A stretch of 64,000 nt of DNA from Fischerella sp. JS2. GTDB taxonomy: Bacteria > Cyanobacteriota > Cyanobacteriia > Cyanobacteriales > Nostocaceae. Position 1 is the first letter of the stretch; the number at the start of each line of letters is the position of its first letter. The notes under the pieces are model-generated. The model saw only the letters and a program-made list of their open reading frames with translations, ran no database searches and was not told where the DNA came from. Below are positions 56,327 to 64,000 of this stretch, piece after piece. The position numbers and the translations under genes were made by a program. The stretch covers positions 6,325,724 through 6,389,723 of the forward strand of contig NZ_CP135918.1 in assembly GCF_032393985.1 (NCBI RefSeq), given 5' to 3'.

Positions 56327-56554
56327 ATGCCACATACGATTGTTACAGACGTCTGTGAAGGTGTTGCAGATTGCGTAGATGCCTGTCCAGTTGCTTGTAT
56401 CCATGATGGGCCAGGCAAAAATATCAAAGGTACTGATTGGTTCTGGATTGACTTCGCTACTTGTATTGACTGCGGCATATGTATCCAAGTTTGCCCAGTA
56501 GAAGGTGCGATCGTCCCAGAAGAAAGACCTGAGTTGCAAAAAACGCCAATGTAG
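56327..56554 (+). CDS. Bacterial-type dicluster ferredoxin
   Basis: This 75-residue protein has two cluster motifs. The first is DVCEGVADCVDACPVACIHD, with Cys spacing C-x5-C-x3-CP, altered from the canonical form. The second is the regular TCIDCGICIQVCPVEGAI (CxxCxxCxxxCP). Between them lies a short acidic loop (GKNIKGTDWFWID). The altered first motif resembles 3Fe-4S/4Fe-4S or 7Fe ferredoxins. It would be a low-potential electron carrier. ATG 56327 follows AGAGGGG at good spacing; the frame extends to TTG 56306. Confidence 0.92.
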   Translation: MPHTIVTDVCEGVADCVDACPVACIHDGPGKNIKGTDWFWIDFATCIDCGICIQVCPVEGAIVPEERPELQKTPM

Positions 56555-56701
56555 TCAATAGTCAATAGTCAAGAGTCAATAGTTATTTTTGACTTGACTA
56601 TTGACTAAATATTATTAACCACCAACCACCAACCACTAATGTACAGACGCGATGTTCCTCGCGTCTCTACCCACCAACCACTAACCACTAACTACTAACT
56701 A
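56555..56701. repeat. Tandem repeats with an AGACGCGA hairpin
   Basis: AGTCAATAGTCAATAGTCAA and CCACCAACCACCAACCACTA are short tandem repeats. AGACGCGA (56645-56652) and TCGCGTCT (56659-56666) form a perfect eight-pair hairpin of a kind common in Nostoc-like genomes. Confidence 0.7.
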
Positions 56702-57430
56702 ATGACTACTGACTACTTACTAGAAGTTAATAATGTCCATGCTGGATATATTAAAGATGTTGATATTCTACAAGGTGTAAATTTCTGCGTTTCTCCTGGG
56801 GAATTAGTGACGGTGATTGGCCCCAACGGTGCAGGTAAATCGACTTTAGCAAAAACCATTTTTGGGTTGTTGACACCCCATACAGGCAAAATCACTTTTA
56901 AAGGAGAAAACATCACCGGATTAAAATCGAACCAAATCGTGCAGCGAGGGATGTGTTACGTACCGCAAATCGCCAATGTTTTTCCTTCCTTAACAGTAGA
57001 AGAAAATTTAGAAATGGGCGCTTTTGTTCGTGATGTTTCTCTTCAACCACTCAAAGACAAAATATTTGCCATGTTTCCCAGGCTACGCGATCGCCGTCGT
57101 CAACGTGCTGGTACACTCTCCGGTGGCGAACGTCAGATGTTAGCAATGGGCAAAGCCTTGATGTTAGAACCCAGTCTACTGCTTTTAGATGAGCCTTCCG
57201 CCGCCCTATCTCCGATTTTAGTCACTCAGGTATTTGAACAAATTCAAGAAATTAACCGGGGAGGTACAGCTATAGTTTTAGTAGAACAAAACGCTCGCAA
57301 AGCCTTAGAAATGGCCCACCGGGGTTGCGTACTCGAATCTGGACGCGATGCAATTACAGGCCCTGGTCAAGAATTATTGAATGACCCTAAAGTAGGGGAA
57401 CTGTATTTAGGAGCAGGTAAAAGACATTAA
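56702..57430 (+). CDS. LivF/NatE-type ABC transporter ATP-binding protein
   Basis: This 242-residue ATPase has Walker A IGPNGAGKSTLAKTI, the LivF-like VPQIANVFPSLTVEENLEMG, signature TLSGGERQMLAMGKAL, Walker B LLLLDEPSAAL and the switch His replaced by Gln in VLVEQNARKALE, as in the LivF branch. Such proteins power uptake of branched-chain or neutral amino acids, or urea. The matching permease and binding-protein genes are not next to it, so it is probably an orphan subunit that pairs with a distant locus, as happens for cyanobacterial Nat and Urt systems. Confidence 0.93.
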   Translation: MTTDYLLEVNNVHAGYIKDVDILQGVNFCVSPGELVTVIGPNGAGKSTLAKTIFGLLTPHTGKITFKGENITGLKSNQIVQRGMCYVPQIANVFPSLTVEENLEMGAFVRDVSLQPLKDKIFAMFPRLRDRRRQRAGTLSGGERQMLAMGKALMLEPSLLLLDEPSAALSPILVTQVFEQIQEINRGGTAIVLVEQNARKALEMAHRGCVLESGRDAITGPGQELLNDPKVGELYLGAGKRH

Positions 57431-57593
57431 GGAACTATTTATAAAGTAAATCTTAATTAGTAAATATTAAGTAGAGTGCCATAGCTTCAGCCTAACGCAC
57501 CCTACAGTCATAAAACTTAGTTATTGATTTTTGATTAGATATTAATTATTCCAAACAACCAATAACTAATAACTAACAACTAACAACAAATTC

Positions 57594-57767
57594 CTAATGT
57601 TTTCCCTTATCAACTTCTCCCTCAAATGGTTGTACACCTGTTTCTGGATAATTGTCATCTCTAGGAGCAAAAATTCTTACAAATCCACCGTATATGTAAT
57701 GAACAACTTTTTGAGGAATTTCTATAATTCGTTGCCAAATTCCACCTTTATTTGTTTTGTTAGTCAT
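57594..57767 (-). CDS. 57-residue protein of unknown function
   Basis: ATG 57767 is preceded by AGGAGAAG six to seven bases upstream on the minus strand. The product begins MTNKTNKGGIWQRIIEIPQK, continues VVHYIYGGFVRIFAPRDDNY and ends PETGVQPFEGEVDKGKH. The middle is amphipathic or weakly hydrophobic and the tail is acidic and Pro-rich. I recall small cyanobacterial proteins with a similar RIF-P-DDNYP-TGVQP motif but know no function. Codon use is normal. Confidence 0.6.
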   Translation of the reverse strand: MTNKTNKGGIWQRIIEIPQKVVHYIYGGFVRIFAPRDDNYPETGVQPFEGEVDKGKH

Positions 57768-57985
57768 AGAATCTTCTCCTGAATTTTTAAAAAACTTTTA
57801 ATGAATCTCTCAAGATTTTTTTAATTAGTGCCAACTTCAGCAGCAGTAGCACGAGTTCGAGACTTGTAATAGTTGTCTCTACTTTCAGAGTAGGAAAAGA
57901 ATATGAGGAACTTGTGAAGATGTTCAAAATTTACGAATGATAAATTATGAATAAGAAATTATGAATTATGAATGCTATATAATTT

Positions 57986-58366
57986 TTACAGGTTCCAACC
58001 CAAAGCTGACGCTACCTGAGGAGCTAACTCTAAAGGATTAAACGGTTTAGCGATCGCTGCCTTGATACCCAACTGAGCATAACGGCGACGATCAGAAGCT
58101 TGGATCTTTGCAGTTAATAAAATTACCGGAATCGCTTTAGTTATTTGATTTTCTTTTAGTTTCTCAAAAGTAGTCAGTCCATCCATATCTGGCATCATCA
58201 CATCTAACAGAATTGCATCTGGTTGATAGTTCTCAGCTTTGCTGATACCTTCTTTCCCAGAACCTGCTGTCAACACTTGCCACCCTGCAACTGTTTCTAA
58301 ACAAACCTTCGCAACTTCTTGAATATATTCTTCATTATCAATTACTAACACTTTCTTACTTTTCAT
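57986..58366 (-). CDS. Single-domain response regulator (CheY-like)
   Basis: This 126-residue receiver has the acidic pair near VLVIDNEEYIQE, the phospho-acceptor Asp in DAILLDVMMPDMDG, the Thr/Lys switch in PVILLTAKIQ and AAIAKPFNPLEL. There is no output domain, so it passes phosphate or binds a partner. It lies 85 bases after the large hybrid kinase on the same strand and is a likely member of its phosphorelay. I chose ATG 58366 (MKSKKVLVIDN); the frame extends 25 codons further upstream, to 58441. Confidence 0.9.
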   Translation of the reverse strand: MKSKKVLVIDNEEYIQEVAKVCLETVAGWQVLTAGSGKEGISKAENYQPDAILLDVMMPDMDGLTTFEKLKENQITKAIPVILLTAKIQASDRRRYAQLGIKAAIAKPFNPLELAPQVASALGWNL

Positions 58367-58451
58367 CCTGCGAATAATCCCTAAAATAACTCTGCGTACC
58401 TTTGCGCTAACTCCGCGATCCTCTGCGTTAAAAACACCCAAGCATTGGATA

Positions 58452-61400
58452 CTATTCCATAGATATAGAAGTACAATTATTCTGACTTCTTAACTCCGAA
58501 TTTGATTGTGTAATTTGGTGCAATAATTGCATCACTCGATGTTCAAATTCTTGGGGTGTGACTTGTCCTTTTTCCAAAAATTCTGTATGTCCTAGCTTCA
58601 GTCGTTCTCTCTCAGACTCTTGCAATTGTTTGGCCGAATAAATCATCAGAGGAATCTTGCAAAGTTGGTTGTGTTGCTGTAGCCATTCTACAACCGTAAA
58701 TCCATCACCTTCAGGCAAAATTAAATCCAGAATTAGCAAATCAGGCTTCACTTTTTGGCTGAGACAAATTGCTTCTTTACCTGTTTTGGCATGAACAATA
58801 TTGATATCATAAAGTTTAAACAGAGTTTGCAAAACTTCTGCTAAATCGGGATCATCCTCAACCAACAACACACGGATTTGTTTAGGAGAATTTGTTAGTG
58901 CTTGTCGTAACGACTCAAATAATAAGCTTTCTTCTAAAGGCTTACTGACCCAATTAACAAAATCTTGATTGGGTTTGTTGTTATGGCTGGGTGTACAAAC
59001 ACTGCAAATAATAACAGGAATATCTTGAGTATCAACCCTTTGTTTGAGAATTGTCATTGTTTCCCAGCCATTCATACCAGGCATGAGTAAATCTAGTAAA
59101 ATCACATCTGGATGGCTTGAAGACGCAGCCGCGATCGCTTCTTCTCCATTAGCGACTGTAACTACCCGATAGTGGCGTTTTTCCAGAAGATTTTGTAACT
59201 CGCTGCGAATATTAGGATCATCATCACAGACTAACACCAAAGGTACACGATCACTGTCTCGGTATTCTAATTCATGAATGTGAGAATCCGGCAATATAGG
59301 TAGTGTCAAGTAAAAAGTACTACCCTCACCTAGCTGACTATCTACCCAAATTTGACCACCATGTTGCTGGACAATACTTTTACAAATCGCTAAACCCAAA
59401 CCAGTACCTTCATGATTGCGGGAATCCGAAGAATCCACCTGTTGAAAGCGCTCAAAAATACTCTCTAATTTATCAGATGGAATACCGCGCCCGGTGTCAC
59501 GGACTTTGAACAAGATATGGTAATTAGGAAAGTGGGGTGGTGGAGTGAAGTCTTCTCTACTCACCAACTCTGCGCTGAACCAAACTGTAGAACCAGCAGT
59601 AGAAAATTTGATGGCATTACTGAGTAAGTTGGTCAGGGTTTGTAAAATCCGATCAGGATCTGCCCATAGCTGTTGAGATAAGCTAGAAACCGAGAGAGTT
59701 ACCTTGGCTTTATCAGCTAGAGGTTGCATGACATTTATTGCTTCGGCGATCAAATTAGCAACATTGCAGGTTTGTTTTTCCATCTTGACTTTACCTGATT
59801 CAATGCGCTCGATATCAAGGATGTCGTTGATCAGCCTAACAAGACGTTCGGTACTATCCACAGCAATTTGTAATAAGCGTTTCCCCTGTTCTGAGTCTGG
59901 TTTGATTAAACCACTCGCTAACATTCCTAACGAACCATGAATCGAAGTTAAGGGCGTGCGAAGTTCGTGACTGACAACAGAAACAAATTCATCTTTCATC
60001 CGTTCTACTTGCTTGCGATCGCTTACATCTTGCAAGTAAACCGTATACACTATTTCTTGACCCAGTTTTAACTTAGAAATAGAAGCCTCTGCGGGAAATT
60101 CTGTTCCATCTTGGCGCCGTCCGTAAATTTCCCGACGTTCTCCCATCCTCCGGGCAACTTTTGTAGACTTACCAAAGTCTGATACATACTGCCGATGTGC
60201 TTGAGTATATTGTGATGGGAGCAATATATCTAGAGGTTGTCCTAACACTTCTTGGCTAGTGTAACCAAAAATTTTCTCTGCTCCTTGGTTAAACAGAGTA
60301 ATCTTTTGACTACTATCTATAGAAATAATTGCATCATCTGCGATCGACACTATACCAGCAAACCTTGCTTCGGAGTTACGCAGTTCTTCTTGGGCGCGTT
60401 GGCGTTCGTTGAGTTCAGACTGGAGTTGTTGATTAATTCTAGTAAGCTGGGCTGTACGTTCTGCTACTCGCAGTTCTAATTCATCCTTCGCTTGGCGCAA
60501 TTCTTGTTCTATTGTCGCTTGTTGGCACAGGCGAGTGTTGAGTTTCGTCTGTGCTTGTGTGTTTTCTCCTTGATAAATTTCTCGCATCCGCCGTAGGCTA
60601 ACCCGTTCTAGGCGATTGACAATCCTAGTCACAAGTTCTGGCCCAACTATGGGTTTGCTCACAAAGTCATCTGCACCAACTGCAAAAACCTGATTAACAA
60701 TACCAGCATCGTTATGAACCGTGAGAAATAAGATTGGTAATTCACTCCATTGGGGAGCATTGCGTACTACTTGGCAAATTTCTATACCATTTATTCCTGG
60801 CATTTCTATATCAAGAATTAGTAAATCTGGCGTAACTGTTTCCAGAGTTTCCCAAAAATGCAGGGTATTTTCCAAATATGTCACCTTGATTCCCCAAGGC
60901 ATTAGTAATTTTTGTAACAAAGCACCTATTTTTGGATCATCGTCTACAGCTAGTATGTGTGCTTCTGCGTGGGGAGACTCTTGCAACACTTGATTGACTG
61001 CTTCTAACACTTGGTTAGCAGACATCGGCTTGGATAAAAAGGTGTGTCCACCATTGCGAGCAGCCTGTAAACGATCGCTAAAGTCACTGTCTTGAGTCAA
61101 AACTATTACTGGTACAGGGGGTTTGCGTTGGTGCAATTCTGCTAGTAGGCTAAAACTGTCTTCATGATCTGAAGAAACATCCGGGTCTAGCAGAACAATA
61201 CTAGGATGGTTTTGATACAGTATAGTTCTGGCAGTTGCAGTATCAGTAGCGATCGCGACCTGTAAATTTTTATTAGTAGCCTCCTGTTGAATTTGTGCGG
61301 TGAAAGTGCGATCGCAATCTACCACCAACAACAAAGGCTGCTCATCTTCACAATGAAGTGTAAGTTCTGCATCTTGGTTACTACCTGCAATTTCCTGACG

Positions 61401-62453
61401 TAATTGCTGTACCCAACTCAGTAACTGAGTAGTGTCATTTTCACTTAGAGTTTTATTAGCTTTTAGCAAATGCTCAATTCTACGTGCTAGTTGGGAACCA
61501 ACACCAAAACCAAAAGTACCCAATGAGCCAGCAAGGGTATGTGCCTCTTGAAGAGCCTGTTTTTTGAGCTTTTGATTTAATCTTTTAGATTTTGCATCCT
61601 CAGCAGCTTGCTCAAGCAATCCTACTTGTTCTTTTACCCTAGCTTTATATTTATTCCAGACTCCAGTCACAACCGCAAGTGTCTGTTGCCGAGAAGACGG
61701 AACAATAGACATGGTTTCGGAAGACCCAGAAAATATGTCCTCCTTATGTCCTCCTTGTCCTCCTATCCCCGCCTCTTCCCTACGTGGTTTCAATCGATAA
61801 CCAATACCATAGACTGTTTCAATTAGATCCCCAGGCGCACCGACGGCTTTTAATTTGTGCCGTAATCCTTTGATATGGGTACGAACAGCCTCTTCTCCTG
61901 GTATATCCTCATAAGACCAGAGATGCTCTAAAATCATGCCACAGCTAAAAACTCGGCGACTATTTCGCAAAAATAGCTCTAGCAAGGCATATTCCTTGGG
62001 AGTTAATGGCAGCAATTCGCCAGCATAAGTAACTTCGCAACTAGTAGGATCAAGCCGTAAATTAACCCATTCTAAAACTGGTTGCGATATTGCTCCTCCG
62101 CGACGTAACAATGCTCTGATCCGAGCAACTAATTCTTCTTCATCAAAGGGCTTGACGAGGTAGTCATCTGCGCCAGCATCTAAACCAATTGCCTTTTCAT
62201 GACTGCTATCGCAACCCGTCAATAACAGAATTGGCATTTGCAAACCATGCGCTCTAATTTGCCGACACAGGGTGATACCGTCTATCTCCGGCAAGATCAC
62301 GTCTAAGAGAATTAGATCATAATCAAAAGTTTGTATCAAATCCCAAGCTGCTTGGCCACTAAAGGCTTCTTCCACAGCATAATTGTAATTAGTAAGGACA
62401 GCAGCAAGTACATGGGCAACAAGCTCATCATCCTCGACAATTAATATCTTCAT
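58452..62453 (-). CDS. Very large hybrid: OmpR-type regulator + Hpt + PAS-histidine kinase + five receivers
   Basis: The protein has 1333 residues. Domains in order: receiver 1 (1-115, Asp in LILLDVILPEIDG); winged helix of OmpR type (130-222, ending GIGYRLKPR); Hpt-like helix bundle (about 255-350, His in EAHTLAGSLGTFG); receiver 2 (375-490); receiver 3 (498-615, LILDIEMPGINGIE); coiled coil; PAS (715-835, IDSSQKITLFNQGAEKIFGY); HisKA (845-910, VSVVSHELRTPL with the His); HATPase_c (955-1070); receiver 4 (1085-1200); receiver 5 (1208-1325). It unites sensor, relay and DNA-binding output in one soluble chain. ATG 62453 is used. Its signal and targets are unknown. Confidence 0.93.
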   Translation of the reverse strand: MKILIVEDDELVAHVLAAVLTNYNYAVEEAFSGQAAWDLIQTFDYDLILLDVILPEIDGITLCRQIRAHGLQMPILLLTGCDSSHEKAIGLDAGADDYLVKPFDEEELVARIRALLRRGGAISQPVLEWVNLRLDPTSCEVTYAGELLPLTPKEYALLELFLRNSRRVFSCGMILEHLWSYEDIPGEEAVRTHIKGLRHKLKAVGAPGDLIETVYGIGYRLKPRREEAGIGGQGGHKEDIFSGSSETMSIVPSSRQQTLAVVTGVWNKYKARVKEQVGLLEQAAEDAKSKRLNQKLKKQALQEAHTLAGSLGTFGFGVGSQLARRIEHLLKANKTLSENDTTQLLSWVQQLRQEIAGSNQDAELTLHCEDEQPLLLVVDCDRTFTAQIQQEATNKNLQVAIATDTATARTILYQNHPSIVLLDPDVSSDHEDSFSLLAELHQRKPPVPVIVLTQDSDFSDRLQAARNGGHTFLSKPMSANQVLEAVNQVLQESPHAEAHILAVDDDPKIGALLQKLLMPWGIKVTYLENTLHFWETLETVTPDLLILDIEMPGINGIEICQVVRNAPQWSELPILFLTVHNDAGIVNQVFAVGADDFVSKPIVGPELVTRIVNRLERVSLRRMREIYQGENTQAQTKLNTRLCQQATIEQELRQAKDELELRVAERTAQLTRINQQLQSELNERQRAQEELRNSEARFAGIVSIADDAIISIDSSQKITLFNQGAEKIFGYTSQEVLGQPLDILLPSQYTQAHRQYVSDFGKSTKVARRMGERREIYGRRQDGTEFPAEASISKLKLGQEIVYTVYLQDVSDRKQVERMKDEFVSVVSHELRTPLTSIHGSLGMLASGLIKPDSEQGKRLLQIAVDSTERLVRLINDILDIERIESGKVKMEKQTCNVANLIAEAINVMQPLADKAKVTLSVSSLSQQLWADPDRILQTLTNLLSNAIKFSTAGSTVWFSAELVSREDFTPPPHFPNYHILFKVRDTGRGIPSDKLESIFERFQQVDSSDSRNHEGTGLGLAICKSIVQQHGGQIWVDSQLGEGSTFYLTLPILPDSHIHELEYRDSDRVPLVLVCDDDPNIRSELQNLLEKRHYRVVTVANGEEAIAAASSSHPDVILLDLLMPGMNGWETMTILKQRVDTQDIPVIICSVCTPSHNNKPNQDFVNWVSKPLEESLLFESLRQALTNSPKQIRVLLVEDDPDLAEVLQTLFKLYDINIVHAKTGKEAICLSQKVKPDLLILDLILPEGDGFTVVEWLQQHNQLCKIPLMIYSAKQLQESERERLKLGHTEFLEKGQVTPQEFEHRVMQLLHQITQSNSELRSQNNCTSISME

Positions 62454-63659
62454 TGTAAAGAATTAAATTATATTAATGAAAACAAAAATGTATGGATGTA
62501 AATAATTAAAATTTAAGTCCAAAAATAGGCGTCAATGTGATCTTAAAAAAGATATCAAAAAGAGTTAATCTCGCTTTACAAAAGTCTAATGTAGTTTATA
62601 TTTTTAAATAAAAATGCTTAACTTATATTTATTTTGTGCAAGCGACTTGTCGGATAATATTTTTTGCTAATCTACAAGTACATGTTGTTCGTTTCTTAAC
62701 GAATACCTAAAACCATGTGGCTGAACGAAATCCCCCAATCCTCCGTTCGCGGGAAGAAGTTCTGTACGCTTCCTACACTCCTTACACCCCCATCTCCTCA
62801 CTTTCTTGCAGAGATTCAGTAATTACTACACTGCTGAAAGGTTCTATATTAAATTAATATTTCTTTATAAATAAGTATTTAATATCAAGCAACTTACATT
62901 CTCGAGTTGTTTATTTGTTTTTTCATTGTTGATGCAGGTTATTAAAAAGCATGAAAAGAAGTCAAAATCAATGTTCAGTAATGCAAAAATAATATAGTGT
63001 AGGAGTAATTACTTATTTAGTAATTAACTATTTATAGCTAATAGATTTACAAAAAAATTGAAGTTCATCCGGAACTACATAATTATTTCTGTACCAACAA
63101 ATGCTTTTTAGAGTCAGTTTCAGTCCATCTCTGTTTATTGAAACTTAAAAATATCATCACTAAACCTACTACAGGATCGCGGGAATAAACCGACAACTGG
63201 AAAGAGGTCAAAACCTTAGAAGAAAGGGATTTTGGCTTTTTTATAGACGTAAATACGTAGCGTCTGTAAAGACATTTAACTGACTAGGTAGCAGTATTCC
63301 CTTAGGCATAGGAGTGGGGTTGAGTGTACATTCGGTAATTGAGATTTAAAAATTTAACTTCTAGACGTATATGTACAGTAGTGGTTGATCAATAAATTAC
63401 TATCCATAACCAGCAAATATCAACTAGATATCATTCAAAGTATTTAAAAATTTAAATTTTTCAAGAAGCAAAATTTAAAGGTAAGTAAAGGCTGCATTGC
63501 CATTTTGGCAAGTTTTTATTGACAATATAGGATATTAGTAGATAGTAACAAACAATATTCTTACCCACGCGTTTTTACTACTTAGCTAATACTACTTAAA
63601 CCAAGCGAATAACAAGATAGCTACTTCTCTAAGCAGTTTTACGAGTTAGGAAATAATAT
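62454..63659. other. 1.2-kb noncoding region
   Basis: AT-rich DNA without a supported ORF. It contains a small inverted repeat around 63245-63268 (AGACG with CGTCT). It probably holds promoters for the hybrid kinase (minus) and the kinase-fold gene (plus). No RNA gene was recognised. Confidence 0.45.
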
Positions 63660-64000
63660 ATGGTATTTTCACTACATTCTCTAAATCATCATCTGATTGA
63701 ACATCTGAAAAACTTAGGACTATGTGGTTCAGAGGATGATGTTGTTGCAGACTGTGAACTAGTAGGAAGTCAAAAGAAAAATATAAATTTACTGGTAAAT
63801 GTGGGAAGCGATCGCAAATTTTTAGTCAAGCAGGAAAGTCATATAGAGTATGATGGTGTTCCCCAGGAATTGTTTAATGAATGGTTATTTCACCAGTTGT
63901 TGCAGCAGTTTCCAGTCTTAGGAAACATTGCTGAAATCGGATCATTATTACTTGATTTTGATGAAGAGCAATCAATACTAGTTCGCAACTATCTAACGGA
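63660..64000 (+). CDS. Kinase-fold protein (APH-like phosphotransferase?), partial
   Basis: ATG 63660 has TAGGAAAT upstream. The 113 residues visible begin MVFSLHSLNHHLIEHLKNLG and run off the right edge. They contain NINLLVNVGSDRKFLVKQES, where the Lys may match the ATP-binding Lys of a kinase fold, followed by a possible helix-C Glu in QELFNEWLFHQLLQ, and LLDFDEEQSILVRNYL as strands 4 and 5. This is the N-lobe layout of aminoglycoside phosphotransferase-like enzymes. The catalytic loop is beyond the window, so the substrate and even the fold remain a guess. Confidence 0.5.
   Translation, partial: MVFSLHSLNHHLIEHLKNLGLCGSEDDVVADCELVGSQKKNINLLVNVGSDRKFLVKQESHIEYDGVPQELFNEWLFHQLLQQFPVLGNIAEIGSLLLDFDEEQSILVRNYLT

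Noticed and set aside
57821-57898. Minus-strand fragment encoding SESRDNYYKSRTRATAAEVG
   Set aside because: It looks like the C-terminus of a protein, but no upstream frame or start supports a gene. It may be a remnant too short to name.

Overview
This window is a chromosomal segment of a filamentous, probably heterocyst-forming cyanobacterium (Nostocales type). The signs are many HIP1 octamers (GCGATCGC), AT-rich spacers with short tandem repeats (TTGACAA-, ATGACTA- and GTCATTT-like), an SLH-domain OprB-type porin, and an aa3 cytochrome oxidase operon with divergent heme A genes. No rRNA, tRNA, CRISPR array or intact insertion sequence was found. The only mobile-element trace is a decayed IS701-type transposase fragment. 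The species cannot be named from sequence alone.

Layout. 0-3 kb: 5' end of a class A penicillin-binding protein (minus strand), folK, a Nudix hydrolase, and a frameshifted ADP-ribosylglycohydrolase behind a MecI/BlaI-like palindrome. 3.1-3.4 kb: a structured RNA locus with its own promoter, a 23-codon ORF behind a perfect Shine-Dalgarno sequence, and a strong hairpin end. 4-13 kb: pterin dehydratase, SLH porin, Rrf2 regulator with cysK, a J-domain protein, mnmA, a SPOR-like secreted protein and a GT4 glycosyltransferase. 13-24 kb: arsC, a sensor kinase broken at a T8 run, a cNMP/AAA+/polyferredoxin membrane fusion, LtrA, a Tat-exported flavin oxidase, a channel with two TrkA-N domains, and a metallophosphoesterase. 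24-33 kb: an LprI-like protein, a protein of unknown function, a decayed DUF262/HNH gene joined to a DUF559 nuclease, and metH. 33-42 kb: argS, a double-glycine peptide, ctaCDE (minus) and ctaAB (plus). 42-43 kb: an island of tiny minus-strand genes, including two tandemly duplicated peptides with a shared leader and very different cores. 44-49 kb: rtcB, a COG0523 GTPase and archease (an RNA-repair set), then a ferredoxin/beta-lactamase fusion. 49-57 kb: pentapeptide protein, SGNH hydrolase, a PlsY-like/PEP-synthase-like fusion translationally coupled to a cupin, an AraC remnant, a 21-bp minisatellite, a ferredoxin and a LivF-type ATPase. 57-62 kb: a very large hybrid kinase with a single-domain response regulator. 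The right edge holds the start of a kinase-fold protein after 1.2 kb of noncoding DNA.

Functional links. CtaC/D/E form the oxidase and CtaA/CtaB make its heme A. RtcB and archease work together in RNA ligation. The Rrf2 regulator precedes cysK. The large hybrid kinase and its neighbouring receiver probably form one phosphorelay. Several genes are decaying (ADP-ribosylglycohydrolase, DUF262, AraC, the transposase, and perhaps the PAS kinase). Of the candidates for something undescribed, the 3.1-3.4 kb RNA/mini-ORF and the 42.3-43.0 kb peptide pair look strongest. The AAA+/polyferredoxin and PlsY/PEP-synthase fusions are the most unusual protein architectures.
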